This document shows, one piece after another, positions 1 to 12,419 of a stretch of DNA of 64,000 bases; within the stretch, counting starts at the first letter, position 1; the number at the start of each line of letters is the position of its first letter. Under the pieces are notes generated by a model that had not been told where the DNA came from, did no database searches, and saw only the letters and a program-made list of their open reading frames with translations. The translations under genes and the position numbers were made by a program. Source of the DNA: Adenanthera pavonina (taxonomy: Eukaryota > Streptophyta > Magnoliopsida > Fabales > Fabaceae); the NCBI GenBank assembly GCA_026686845.1, contig JAIVEN010000012.1, positions 15,006,501 to 15,070,500 on the forward strand. The letters run 5' to 3'.

Positions 1-387
1 TCCAAAAGTCCTTCAACTATGAAGAGATACCCCTTCTTCTAACCGTTAGGGCTCTTTTAGGCTCCACCACAATTTCATCCTCTCCTACATTCAGATCCAC
101 AAACATAACGGCCTCTTCATTCATATCCCCCTGTTCTTGCCTATATATTCATTCCTATAGCCTGTTCAACATTTCTCCCTAAATATTTACTTGATTACTG
201 AGGCCAACCAGCATCTCATGTATCTGTCTCATGAGATTACTGTTACTCTATCTTCCTCTTCGAGACATTCTTCCTACATACAAGCAACAACACATCCAAT
301 TATATGGTTCTAGATTAGCATTGCACCTCAAGTAGAACATACTTCAAGTAGAACCAATGGCCCAAAACTATTACTCTGATACCAAAA
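1..387 (-). mobile_element. 5' untranslated leader of a truncated gypsy element
   Basis: This stretch lies on the internal side of the PBS. It shows no long reading frame and looks like the untranslated leader before gag. The element continues beyond the window, so its coding capacity cannot be judged. Confidence 0.5.
373..384 (-). other. Primer-binding site of a gypsy element (initiator Met tRNA)
   Basis: On the minus strand this reads TGGTATCAGAGT, which matches the 3' end complement of plant initiator-Met tRNA at 11 of 12 bases. It lies three bases inside the LTR edge at 388, the usual position for a PBS. It shows that the LTR to its right is the 5' LTR of a minus-strand element whose body runs off the left edge of the window. 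Confidence 0.75.
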
Positions 388-2475
388 TGTAACATCCTAC
401 CTCCTGACACCTCCAGACTTGACAAAAAAATTCAAAATACAACAAAACGCAACCCTAATATCTCAAAACAACTCTCCAAAACTTCAAACAATGAAAATGA
501 CTCCCAAAAAAACCAAAAATAGGGCTGGGGCATGGCTACTACAATACTGCCATGGCTCCAGCCTCCCCTATTTCTATATTGCTTCTGGCTTCATTGACGT
601 TGTGGCTTGGACTGTGGAGCTACGGTGCCTTATGCTGATCTACCATATCAGCAACAATCATACTATGGGGTGAACTTCCAACGAGCATAACTTTATGCTC
701 CAACCTCCTATTGACTTGATTTCAACTCCAACAAGTCAATCTAGTCTCCATCTATCCAAAGACATCACATTTACCTCAATCCAACTCTGTATGGAGATTC
801 TAAGCCCTTGACAATTTTTTGGCCGTTTATTAACCAAAACTCACCACTAACCACCATCAATTGCCACAAAAGGCAATTGGTCATTCAGAGACCATTTATA
901 CAGGTCTAAAACCCTGAAACCAACTTGTTCAAAGAGGTTTCACCTCAATAGAACCACTCCTCTGAGATTTTGACCCCTTGGAACCTAACTCGACAATCTA
1001 GGCTACATGCCTTAAAACATACCAATCAGACCCAATTCCAATTCTGTGCCGACAAACATCAACATGCAGACTTCTCAAACTCCAAAACCATGCAACCATA
1101 CATACATCAAATGTAATCATAAAATCTATCCATAATAATCCATATCAATAACCATAAGTTCATTACAAACCATTCTATCCTACTTGGCATAAGATACATT
1201 ATCCAAAAATACACACACTATATAGACTATTCCCACGTATATAGCTATTCCCACGGCTTCTTCAGACTATTGCCAGAACTGTCACCTGAAAGGTTAGTTC
1301 ATAAGAGAGGGGTGTGGGATAATGTCTCAGTAACCGGGGACAACCACACACATATATATCTCATACAACTCATGAATGTAATATGAAATGAATGGAATGC
1401 ATGTCTCCCTCGCACACAGCTAGAACCATGAGCTGTCGTCATAATAGGACATTTTGTATAGGTAACTTCATTCCAACAGTCGGTGAAGATTGATTTTGAG
1501 ACATTACCAAGCTTACCTCCCATTAGTGCACCCAGCCAAAGGTAACACTAATGTTCATGGCTCTCCTTCCCTTGGACTACCTTGAATTGGTGGTGATTTA
1601 GAGAAGGTCCAGTCCACTGCCACCTAGCTCCCCTGGTCATAGGAGAGGATTTAGGTATAGGGATCTCATCCTTATCCTCCCTAATCATATATCGTATCAT
1701 CATATATCATATCATGATCACCACCCAATCTACCATATATCACAATCTCACAATGTCATGTGGTGATGCTCATGTATCATCTTATACTCATCATCATTAT
1801 GTCACAATAATATGTATGCATCATGTCTAGTCATGCAAATATCATCATCATCATAATCATTATAACAATCATCTAACCATGTGCATACCACAATATATAG
1901 AAAACCGTACACACAACACATCAATATCATGGTATGAAAGAAACACGCAGATATATACATAAATATACATACTACCATACAATACAATACAAATAAACAA
2001 ACACTCAATTACCTTAGGTTGTCAATACCACACACGTGAGTTCCACGAATTTTCTTGAATTGTCCAATACACTTGAACCCCTCTCGATTAACCAACAACC
2101 TTCATATTATCACAATTCTTCCATTAACACAATGTACCAATAAACCAAACATCACAATTCAACAACATTAGTCTAACCCAAGGTTCCAATACCCCTATCA
2201 TGCATTAATAAGCTCTTAGGGACCATTCAAACACTGCACAACTATATACACTTCAGATTCCTAAGAGCCCTAACTAATAACAACCTAGGGTTAAGCTCTA
2301 AACACATATAATCCCTTCAAAACTGACATCCAAGCAACAAGAATACCAAAACACACTTTTTTAATCCTATTTCATCAATTTCAATTGGTGGATTTTTTCC
2401 GAAACCAAAAATCCAACCTCAACACTGAAAATCCCAAATTTCAACCGAAGAAAATGGAGAAGGAAGAGTAGAAAA
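388..2475 (-). mobile_element. Gypsy LTR, family Z copy 1 (5' LTR, truncated at its start)
   Basis: The LTR edge is TGTAACATCC at 388, next to the PBS. The segment is recognisably homologous, in opposite orientation, to 26021-27678 and 53838-56357. Shared landmarks are the block around 850-970 (counterpart near 55620-55700), the stretch at 1430-1540 that includes the block GAGCTGTCGTCATAATAGGA (counterpart 55070-55170), and a palindromic ATATCAT run near 1690-1740 (counterpart 54850-54920). The LTR start on the right is lost at the copia LTR at 2476. Short reading frames inside it are not genes. Confidence 0.65.
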
Positions 2476-4119
2476 TATTAGATAAGCTGGTTTCCCAAGA
2501 GGGGTGTGAATTGTGAAGATTAAAATTTTTTTGTAAAAGTGTCAAGAAGGTGAAGAAGCAAAGTATGATGGTAAAACAGAGTATGAATGAATAAACTGTA
2601 AAAGTAGCAGTAAAGAGAAGAAAACTCAAATATTTATCCTGGTTCGGTCTCTCCACTTGACCTATGTCCAGTCCCCAAGTCACCACTTGAGATTTTCCAC
2701 TATTCTGCAAGAATTCAGTGGGTTTCTTGCAAATGTCTCAATACAAAGATGATGCTCTATTTCTAGAGCTCATTCTTACTAAGTGCTTCCCCAATCCCTT
2801 GTGATATCCCCTCACAAGAAAATCTTTTTTCCATATGAAGATAAGATTGTTTACAATAAATAAAGTCTCTTAAATAGAGTGTATATGAAAGTTGAAGTAC
2901 AAGTATTGAAGTGTGAGAGTAAGAGACATTGAGTAGATGATTTGATAGAGTTTCAGTATATACAAAGTTAAAATCGTTACCCACAACTTCAAATAATGTT
3001 ATATTTATAGATTTAAGTCTCAACTATACATTGGAGACAAAATTTATCTGTTGGAGAAGTTATCCAATGGTTACTCTGAAAAACTATTTGTTAACCAACC
3101 GCATTGAATGCTTCTAACATTCTGAAATTTGAATTTCAGTTGGTCAACAAACGAATTTTGTAGAAACCAAAGGCTAAAGACTTCAATGTTGAATGCCTGA
3201 AGTTTGTTTGTTATGAAGTGAAGTTTAAATTTTGATATTTAGAAAATGTTTCTATGTTATGACATATGAATTTTCAAGTAGAAAGTTTTTCTATTAAGTG
3301 TGAACAGTGTTTTCAATTTGCTACAGTACTTTCAAAATTCGAATTTAGAAACCCAAAAATTTGTCTATCCGTAGCTGGTTTATAAGGCACAGTAGTTCAT
3401 ATAATTCAAAATTCGAATTTTCAAAGGGCAAAGTTTGTCTGTCAGAGAGACCTCTTTTTAGACTTACTTCAAAATTTGAATTTATAAATGCTGTCATTCG
3501 TATGTCAACATATTATTGTAACAGACTCACACGCTTAGTTTCTAAAATTTGAATTTTCATGTTCAAAGTTCATCTGTCAGTGAGCAATTTTGAAATCCAA
3601 TCTAAACTTGATTTAAGATGAACTTTGACATAATTTCAGATGAATTTCTTTAGTTTTCATAAGTTACTTTTTGTCTGAAATTCGAATTTTCAAAACCCAA
3701 AGTTCGTCTGTTACTGAAAGCTCCTTTCAGACACTTATCAAAAGTTGAATTTTATCAAGTCAAAATTTGTCTGTCACAGAAGTATCTCTTCAGACTTGTT
3801 TAGTTTCAATACGAAATTCGAATTTCCAAAGCCAAAATTCGAATTTCCAAGATGACAGGTCAGTATATACTTTTCAAACTTCGTCTGTTGGTGGGTGTTT
3901 TTCAAATATTCCATGTTTTAACATAGAATCAAGGTTTTAAAACATCTTTTCACCAAATCAAAATCTTTTACTCAAATCAAAACATTTATAAAAATCGTAC
4001 ATGAATCTTTGCACTGATTTCTCCAAGATTCCTTTACTTGAACCTTTTGTGCACTTTTGATATCTTTATTCCAAGCTCTTGAAGGTTGGTTTGGAATCAT
4101 CAAAATACTTAATTCAACA
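2476..4119 (-). mobile_element. Copia (Sirevirus-type) solo LTR, diverged
   Basis: This segment aligns with the minus-orientation LTRs at 29647, 39951 and 50254. It starts with a decayed TGTTAG (here TATTAG), is followed by TTTCCCAAGAGGGGTGTGAA, and ends with AATTCAACA. The TTCGTCTG/AAATTCGAATTT repeats lie at about 3110-3900 and a TATA box at 3002-3009. The 5-bp flanks, GAAAA and ATCTA, do not match. Different LTR families lie on its two sides, so it probably marks a recombination junction rather than a clean insertion. Confidence 0.8.
3002..3009 (-). promoter_or_regulatory. TATA box of copia LTR
   Basis: TATAAATA on the minus strand, at the position conserved in every copia LTR of this window. 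It lies downstream of the U3 repeat array. It is the likely core promoter; transcription was not assessed. Confidence 0.55.
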
Positions 4120-4636
4120 ATCTATATATGACCCATATATTGTCCCAGTTACCTTTTTACTATCACTAGAACCCACAATTTACTTTATCGGTTTTAATAT
4201 TACTTTTGGACACTCAGTACTAAATATTTCTTTATCCTTAAATATTAACCCTCAGTGCCATATACCATTGGACTTCTCTTGTCGAGGGCTTCGTTTTAAC
4301 TGTAGTTTTACATATTTACAAAATTACCCCTGACTCAAGGTTAAATTATAATTTCTAAAAGTTTCAGGTTATAGGTGTAATTTTCCTCAAGAACTTTTTA
4401 ACTTCTTTCTCCTTGTGAATTTAATGATTTTAGGACATGGATGTCATTTTTATAATTTTTAGGAAAAAAATATAATTTTCTTATTTTTCTATCCAACTAG
4501 AAAAAATGACCTTTTTGCCTTATTTCATGCAAAAACGATGTTTGTTCATTTTCATGAATTCCTTGTATATTTTCTGTTATTATTGATTATGTCCTCTTTC
4601 ATTATTTAATGTTCAGTGAAATTTGGAGATATTACA
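4120..4636 (-). mobile_element. Gypsy LTR fragment, family L (start portion)
   Basis: On the minus strand it begins TGTAATATCTCC. It shares a long diverged block with 9690-10304 and 11640-12117, including TTTACAAAATTACCCC and a segment around CGAGGGCTTCGTTTT. The 12117 copy sits next to a polypurine tract, which identifies this as the start of a minus-strand LTR. The rest of the LTR is missing. Confidence 0.6.
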
Positions 4637-6174
4637 TGAGAAGGAAGCATATGCAGCAAAGATTCAATAGGGTAGATCTTAGGTGAAAAAACTAGGGCTT
4701 ATATTGACCAATAGAAGCAGAGAGAAATGATGACATGGACAAATAAGGGCCATGTCATCATGCCACATCATATCCCATGAAAAGTTAAATTTTCCCACTT
4801 CTTTGTAATGATCAAAATGCCCTCCAATAGTCTCCAAACCTATAAAAATATGAAATCCAAGAAGATTATGCAACAAAATTAATTAACAATATAATTAGGC
4901 TACATTAATCTTAATTGAGGGAAATAAATCAATTAAGCTCTAATTAAGATTAATAGAGGCATGAAAATTAAGCATGAATGGAGAGAATAGTTGGGCTAAA
5001 TTATTAGAAAAGAAATAATTAAAAATCCTAAGAAAATCCTATATGCAAATAACACTTTTGCCCTTATGTGTTTTAACTTAACCATTTTTCTAATTAAATC
5101 CTTAATCAATTTCAACCAACTTGAGGGCCCATTTAGGGAGGTCTGCTCAAAGATCTTAATTACATTGATTAAAGACCCATTTGTTTTAGCTTTATTTTAT
5201 GAAAAATTAGTTTCTTATATAAAAAGGTAGTTTTAAAAATTTTTAGGTTGTTTGTTTAAGCTAAAAATGATTAGAACATGAAAAAAATTGTTTTCTAATT
5301 ATTTTGAGAAACTACTCTGAGTACCTTCTAAAAAAGATGTTGTGGTTGAGATATCAAAATTCAGCTCAACAAAAATGCAATAATAAGATTTACCCCAAAA
5401 GAATATCACAAAACAAATCCCCTATTTTCTTTTTCAATTTAAAAATTGCTTCTTTTATATTAATCAAACACAAAATTTTTTTTGCTTTTCATAAAATCTC
5501 TAAACAATTAATCACATTTTTAAACAATCTAAAAATTAATTCTTTAAAAGGCTTAAACAAACGAGCCCTAAGTTCCTAATAATCATATAAGGTGACCTAA
5601 TCCAAAATTATAAGTGAAAACCAAATGGATCTCTATGCGAGGGTATTTTGGAAAAGTGGAGAAATGGTAGAATTAGTACATAAAAATGGGTTCAACATGA
5701 ATTAAAAACTAATGACATAGGGTAATAGAAATGGATAAACAAATGAAGGAATGGATACTCCCTAGAAGAAATTCACTATGATTAACCCTAAAATAATCTA
5801 GTTAAGCACCTAGTAAGAACCAATTAAGCACAAAATCACTTTAAAATGTATGTATCAAACAAAATGGAAAGAATTAAGTATTGAAATTTATAAGAGTACT
5901 TAATAAACACGAAATAAATATATTTACAATAAAAAATTAGCTCCAAAATCCATCAAATCTAAAATTCAAATGAAATCATGAAAATAGTCTAAAAATCCAA
6001 AATTAGCCAAAATTAATTGTCAAAACCACCAAGTACGGGGGATATAAATAGTGAAAATATAGGAGTTATCAATTCCTTCACACTTATCCTTTGCATTGCC
6101 CCCAATGCAAGTTCAACACTAATCTAGTAGAACAATGAAAACAAGGTAAAAGGTAAAGGAAAGAATACAACATA
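4637..6174. other. AT-rich intergenic stretch without a recognisable gene
   Basis: There is no coding region. It contains an inverted repeat at about 4903-4954 (TTAATCTTAATT facing AATTAAGATTAA) and a weak MITE-like structure at 5174-5569. The rest is unassigned AT-rich sequence. Confidence 0.6.
5174..5569. mobile_element. Possible hAT-like MITE
   Basis: The left end reads GACCCATTTGTTTTAGC. The right end, reversed, reads GGGCTCGTTTGTTTAAGCC. These are imperfect terminal inverted repeats of the hAT-MITE style around an AT-rich core. I could not find an 8-bp target duplication, so this is tentative. Confidence 0.25.
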
Positions 6175-7300
6175 ATGTTATTATTGACATCAAGCAAAAT
6201 CATAGCATCCAATTGTCCTCTCTTGTCTAGCTCAAGATCACATAATACTACAACTGGGGGCATCTTATCTCACTCAATAGACACCTCCTTCTTTAAAGTC
6301 CTCAAAAAAAGCTTCAGCTTAAGTATGTTAGGTCATTGGATTGGAGGCAACAATCCATCTGCCTGCATAAAATCACAAAACCAAGTAGAATCTTGTCCAA
6401 GAAATATATAATCAATGAACTCAAAGGACAACAAGAGAAGCAAAGAGAATTCCAAAATGAATTTATGCAAGCAATGCATAGGAATCTCTAAATACCTAAC
6501 ACAACCAACAAAATCAACATATCTTTCCTCTTCATGCAAATCCCACTCATGGATTCCCTCACACTTATCTATTTTACTATCCTTAAAATAATCAAGACAC
6601 AAATTATCAACAAAGAAATCATTTGTAAAAGTAGATAAGTAGGATGTGAGAATTGCAATAGAATTAGTGTCCTAATCAATAATTTCATCAAAAAAATAAA
6701 ATGTAATATTAGCTTTCTCATCATCATGCATAGCATAACCACCAGGGTCAAACATGTAGCTAACATCACTATTATAACTATAACTAAGAAGTGTATCAAT
6801 CTCTAAACAAATAGTAGTTCTATCACAACAATCATGGTAAAAACCAACATTAATAATTTCAGGAAACTCAACACATAATTCCTTTCATATCTTACTATCA
6901 TCAAGCTTCATTTGAACTAGTATTATCAATAATATGATCAACAACATCCTCAAGCACATAGTATTCAATATGATCAATAGGATCAACTACATGTGTAATC
7001 TCATAATTAGATGAATCTGTGGACTCAAAAGAATTCAAACATATAGTGAACTCAGCAAGAACATCACCATCAATAGCAATGTCATCATCAACAACATCAA
7101 GAGTGCCTCCGCTATTTCTATAATCGGAGGACTTAGCATTCTCTACAAAATCAATGGATCCAACATCCTAAATAGCACATGCAAGCCTAGAGCTAAGCAC
7201 CATTAACATCGAAATCAAAAGCAATGCTAGTACAAGCAATATATGCATTAGTACACATATCCTAGATGTAATATTTAGCCTCATTTCCAATATATTAAAC
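6175..7300 (-). pseudogene. Degenerate coding-like remnant, probably gypsy-derived
   Basis: The minus strand has a short open stretch (6602-6333) containing LFLGQ-like and ADGLLPPIQ words, then broken frames further along. Base composition and repeated ATCATCATC/ACATC words resemble the stretch at 16256-17281, which looks like decayed gypsy gag or spacer. No catalytic domain is visible. I do not recognise the protein, and the gypsy assignment rests on resemblance and context. Confidence 0.3.
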
Positions 7301-8560
7301 CTTAATAGATTCCATTTATGTATAGGTAGAAGCTTGAATCATGCAAAATGTAAAAATAAAATTTTCAAATTTTTGATTCTATTCATATGGTCAAAATTCA
7401 CTTTACCAACCGAATTTCAAAAATTCATAACTAATTCTACAAAAATTATATGCAAGTGTTTCAAGTCTTTGAAAATAGCTTAAATCATTGTCTGCATGGG
7501 AAAAATGCAAAATATAACACCTTAACTATAGACCACTTGACTCATGTATTGGACTTTGTCATGCTCCGTGGAAAATATTTAAAAGCTTAAATCACATGAT
7601 AGATTAAGAAAGAAAATTTTCTTTCTCTGAGTTACTATTCATTTTCTAAACCCTTTTTCCTGAGCAAATTTTGAAAATTCATAACTAATTATAGAAAAAT
7701 TGTATCAAGGTGTTTCAAGTCTTAAAAATACTTTGAAATCTCATCTACATGAAAATAAATAGAAACAACATTTTAGTCATCTCAATTAGTATAGTTCATA
7801 GCACGAAATTTACTAGTCAAATGGTCACTTTTTACTTCTCCAACTCATGCATTCTATATGCCATTGGAAAGTTTATGTCTATTTTACATCCATATTTTGC
7901 TTCTAATTTATTTAACTAAAACAAAGCATAGCATCATCTTAAATCACTAAGGGATTAGAACATTACTTTTACTAAAATAGTCTCAGGAAAACTTACATAT
8001 CTTTCATTGTACAGGTCCAATTGAACTCAAACTAGTGGATATTAAACTTAAAATATAGATCTTTTTATAAATGTAAACCACTGAATTTTTGGAACTTTGC
8101 ACGATTTTATATCACTTTTAAAATAAAAGTAATACTTACAATGAAATTCGCAGCTTTCACTTCACTATCTAGTTTTGACCGTCAAATTTAAAATTACACT
8201 ATAAATCTATAAATCATACATATATCCAAATCAAGTGTTCTTTTGCTTATTGGAAGGCTTGTTCTCTCTATTTTTAGAGCACATATAGCACTTAACCTAC
8301 TTACCCTGTTTTGGTCAAAATAGTGTTGACTTTACTTTCATTATTACAAAATGAACTTCTAGCAAGATAGCATGGAGAATAAACTTCATATCATGTTCAA
8401 ATGCTCATCCCATTTTCAAAATCCATACCAAACATTTCATAGTGCTCATAAGGATATAATAGCATAGTAGCATAGATTTAAAAACATGTACATGATTTTA
8501 TACATAATTTTGAAATATATAATCATAACTTGAAGACATCATCAAGTATCATTCTTTTCT
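7300..8560. repeat. Noncoding gypsy-type debris with an internal duplication
   Basis: A block at about 7424-7500 (AAAATTCATAACTAATT, then GTGTTTCAAGTCTT) is repeated at about 7672-7745. No gene is visible. The style matches 3' noncoding DNA of large plant gypsy elements, but that is inference. Confidence 0.35.
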
Positions 8561-10304
8561 TCATTCTCCTTGGCTCTTTAGACTCCATTGCCATAGTTTA
8601 TATCTAATTATTTGGGATACTTGAGGGGATGACATTGGGATAATCTTAGTAGCAAGTCACATTATTTGCATCATGTTAATCATTTCACATAATAATCACA
8701 TTATATCACATTTAAACAACAAATTGCCACGTTAATGATGGCTTAGAAAATGAATGTTCCGGGGAATAAAGCGCCTCATAATATAGCTAAGGCCAGTCAA
8801 GAAAACACAATTTACAATATGGCAACCAATAGGCATCATTACAAAACAATGAAATAACGTAAGCAATAATATGTACACTTGACTATCTTGAAGCATTCCT
8901 TTGGCTTTTCCTCTTGAATCTAATGCTTCCACTAGCCTCCTTAGACTTCCTCAAGTCCCTAGGCATCATTAAATATTCAATCAAGCCACTAGTTTCATGG
9001 TATAACTCATTATACATCCATGAAACCCTTGTAAAATTCAACTTGCCTATCTCAAGTTCAATCTTGAAGCACATACTTGTCTTTAAGATTTTTAGCTATG
9101 GGGAATCCATTTTTGGCATCAAAAGAATAAAATTCTAACTCTAAGATGGCCTAATACCTTGCCAAAATTTTGGTCCTAGGAAGAAAAATGAATTTTCCAC
9201 AAACTCGCTTCAAAACATACCTAACATGCTTTGTCTTACAAAAACTCATTCTTTCCTACAATTTTATGGTCTAAAAATGACTTCCCTCACATTATCAAGC
9301 TTAGGCCAAAATCAACTAGCAAGTGGAGGAGGAGAAAATTTAAGGAAACCAACTTATACTACCAAAGAATTATGCTAGAACACTTGAGGATCACAAGTTA
9401 ACAACTAACCAATTTTGTTAAATTTCCTTCTTCCTTTTTCTCTCCTTTCTCTTCATGTGCTCTCTCTCTTTTCTCACTATGCAATAGCTATTCACTCTCT
9501 TCTCTAAATAAATGGTACGTCCAAATGTGAGGTAGTATATATAAAGCATGCTAACAATGGTTAATCCTTGGCTTTAGTTGCCTTTTACCAGTTTAAGTTA
9601 ATTAACTTGGGTTAATTGTTTGCTTAGCCATTAGGACTCTAAATTTGGTCACATGGCAGCTGATTTGGCACCATTTTAATGGGAGACTATCTCTAAAATA
9701 CTGTATATTTTTCCCATTCCAATAATATCCTGTATTGGTTACCTTATACATAGACCAGTAAAGTTACCTTTTGCAGTATAAAATCACTTTATAAGTATAG
9801 GATGAAAATAAATTTATGTCTTGGATTATTTTATAATCTTGTCTCCTAAAAGCTCTTTTTGTGTTGCCTAATTGCTTTACTATCTGCCTTTTTACTTTTT
9901 GTAGATCTAAAAGCAACTTTTCCAGTATAAAGATACTTTTTAACCTTCGGTATTGATTATTTCTTTATCCTCAAACATTAACCCTAAGCTACATATATTA
10001 TTGGATTCCTCTCATCGAGAGCTTCATTTTGATAGTAATTTTGAATATTTACAAAATTATCCCTGATCCGATGCAAAATTATAATTTTTCCCAAGGTCTT
10101 TGCAAAACTCTTCTCCTCATGATTTTTAATTCTTTGGAGGCAAAAATATAATTAACTTAATTTCTAGGGGCAAAAATATAATTTCTAATTTTCTATCTGA
10201 CCGAGAAAAATAACCTTTTTGCCTTATTTTATACAAAATGGTGTTTATCTATTTTCATGAATTTCTTATATATTTTTAGTTATTTAACTTTTAGAGATGT
10301 TACA
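8560..10304 (-). mobile_element. Gypsy LTR-like copy, family L copy 1 (left end approximate)
   Basis: The right end TGTTACA at 10298-10304 is the reversed start of a minus-strand LTR. Its body parallels the next copy in order: a GAAGCATTCCTTTGGC-type segment, a CT-rich CTTCTTCC segment, then the TTTACAAAATTAT/CTCATCGAGAG segment. The left boundary was set where resemblance to the second copy fades. The frames at 8732-9138 are not genes. Confidence 0.45.
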
Positions 10305-12117
10305 TAAAACAAAGCATATATATATACTAATACATTTATGATAACGACTTCATGGGAGCAATCAATAAACACTTAAACACAACATGCCATATATTTTCAT
10401 AAAAATTTGGCAAAGTTTCATTTTACAAAATGAACATCCAAAGGTTATAATCTCTTTATTCAACTCAGCCAATCTTTACAAATCAACAAAATAGTCATAT
10501 GGCAAGTCATTAAGAAAATAGAAATCATATAGGATACACAATCCAAGAAAAGGTAAAATTGCTACCTTTGAGGATTCCTTTGCTTCCCACTCTCTGTACA
10601 CCCTTTCCTTAGCTTTCTACAACTTTCTTGAACCTATACAAAATACCATTTGAGAACATAATCTACTAGTTCATGGTGTTGCTACAAAAAGTGCTCACTA
10701 AAACCCGTAAATTTTCATTTTGCAATTCTTTTGATTTTTCCTTAAACCAATACTTGTTTTTAGCTAATTTAGCCCTAAGGAATTCATTTTTTACCTTAAA
10801 ATTATGAAATTTCAACTCTAAACAAGACTTTATTCTGCCTAAAAATTAGGAGAAATTGGAAGAAAAAGATTTACTTCAAAATACATCAAACTACTTCAGG
10901 TCAAAATCATGAAATTCCAACTCTAAATATTCCCCCTGTTCTGACCAAAATCTGACCTAAGTGATTGAAAAAGATTTTCTTCAAATCACTTCAAATCATC
11001 CATGGATTCATGCTTCTAGTATCTAGTCTAAGCTTTCCCTTAAGTTTAATGGTTCAAAACTCATTCCTATGCTAAAAACCCAATTTGGCCGAAACCCTAA
11101 GGTGAAAAGGAAGCCAAACTAAACCATAAAACATGCTTTGAAAGTCATAGATAGTAAGCTTAAGGTGGTAACGTAGAAGCTTACCGATTTGTGCTTCGAT
11201 TTTCCTTTGGTTTCTCTTCCTTCTTCCTCCCTTTTCTTACATTTTTTCTGTCTATTTTAGGCTACTGGTTCACGCGTGAATGGTGAGCAAAGAGAAAGGT
11301 TTAAGTGGTTAATTATATGCTTAAGTAAGTAACTAATCGTAGTTACTTTTTGCTAATCCTTGATTACTTTATTACATACTTCTTTAAGAAGTTTTCCTCC
11401 AAAATTCATTAAATATTTGATACTTTTGGGCTGCAGCAAATCACGCATGAGAGAGGGAAGTGTGTTAAAAAATTGCTCAACTTTTTTTATCCAGATATAT
11501 CTTAATCTGGGTACTTTTTAACCATATGGATAAAACCGTCTTTATAGTAATTTAGCATTTTAGGGCTACATGACTATTCTAATTTTGTTTTTATATTTTT
11601 ATAATTATCCTGTCTCAAATGGTATCTGTGTATGGCCCATATATTGACCCGGTTTTTTTTTAACTATCGGTAGGACCCACAGTTTATTTTATCAGTTTAC
11701 TATTACTTTGAGACACTCGGCACTGATTATTTCTTTATTCTTGAACATTAACACTAATTGCCATATACGATTGGACTTCTCTCATCGAGGGCTTCATTTT
11801 GACAGTAATTTTACATATTTACAAAATTGCCCTTGACTAGAGGCTAAATTATAATTTCTAAAACTTTTGGGTTATTAGGTGTAATTTTTGCCACGACTTT
11901 TCTATTTCTTTGGGATATATATGTCATTTTTATATTTCTTTAGCGGTAAAAATATAATTTTTACATTTTTCCGTCCAACCGAGAAAAATGATCTTCTTGC
12001 CCTATTTCACACAAAACAGTGTTTGTCCGTTTTCACAAATTTCTTGTACATTTTACATTATCATCAACTATGTCCTATTTCATTATTTGGTATCCAACAA
12101 AATTTTGAAATATTACA
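10305..12117 (-). mobile_element. Gypsy 3' LTR, family L copy 2 (left end approximate)
   Basis: It ends at TATTACA (12111-12117), so on the minus strand it starts TGTAATATTTC, directly after a polypurine tract. This is the 3' LTR of the gypsy pol pseudogene to its right. Its direct neighbour 8560-10304 is a second copy in the same orientation. The left edge is not defined by a clear terminal CA or TSD. Confidence 0.55.
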
Positions 12118-12135
12118 TTTCTACTCCCTTAAAAT
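12118..12135 (-). other. Polypurine tract of gypsy element
   Basis: The minus strand reads ATTTTAAGGGAGTAGAAA immediately before the LTR start TGTAATA. Position and composition fit the plus-strand primer site of a gypsy element. Confidence 0.65.
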
Positions 12136-12419
12136 AAATTTCGTCGTTGAAATTTAAAAATGCCTTATGTAAATAGTACTGGATACTTCTGTCACATGTG
12201 TGACTCCATCTCCCAAGTTGCTTCTTCTGTAGATAAGCCTTTCTAGGCTACCTTCACTAGAGTAATGTCTTTGTTCTTCAGTTGTTTAACTCAATAATCT
12301 ATTATTCTTTCAAATAATACATTAAAGTAAAGATAATCTTGTAAGTCAATACTTTCATATTCTATAATATGTGAAGGGTCTGGCTGATATTTCTTTAATT
12401 AGGAGATAAGAAAGACATT

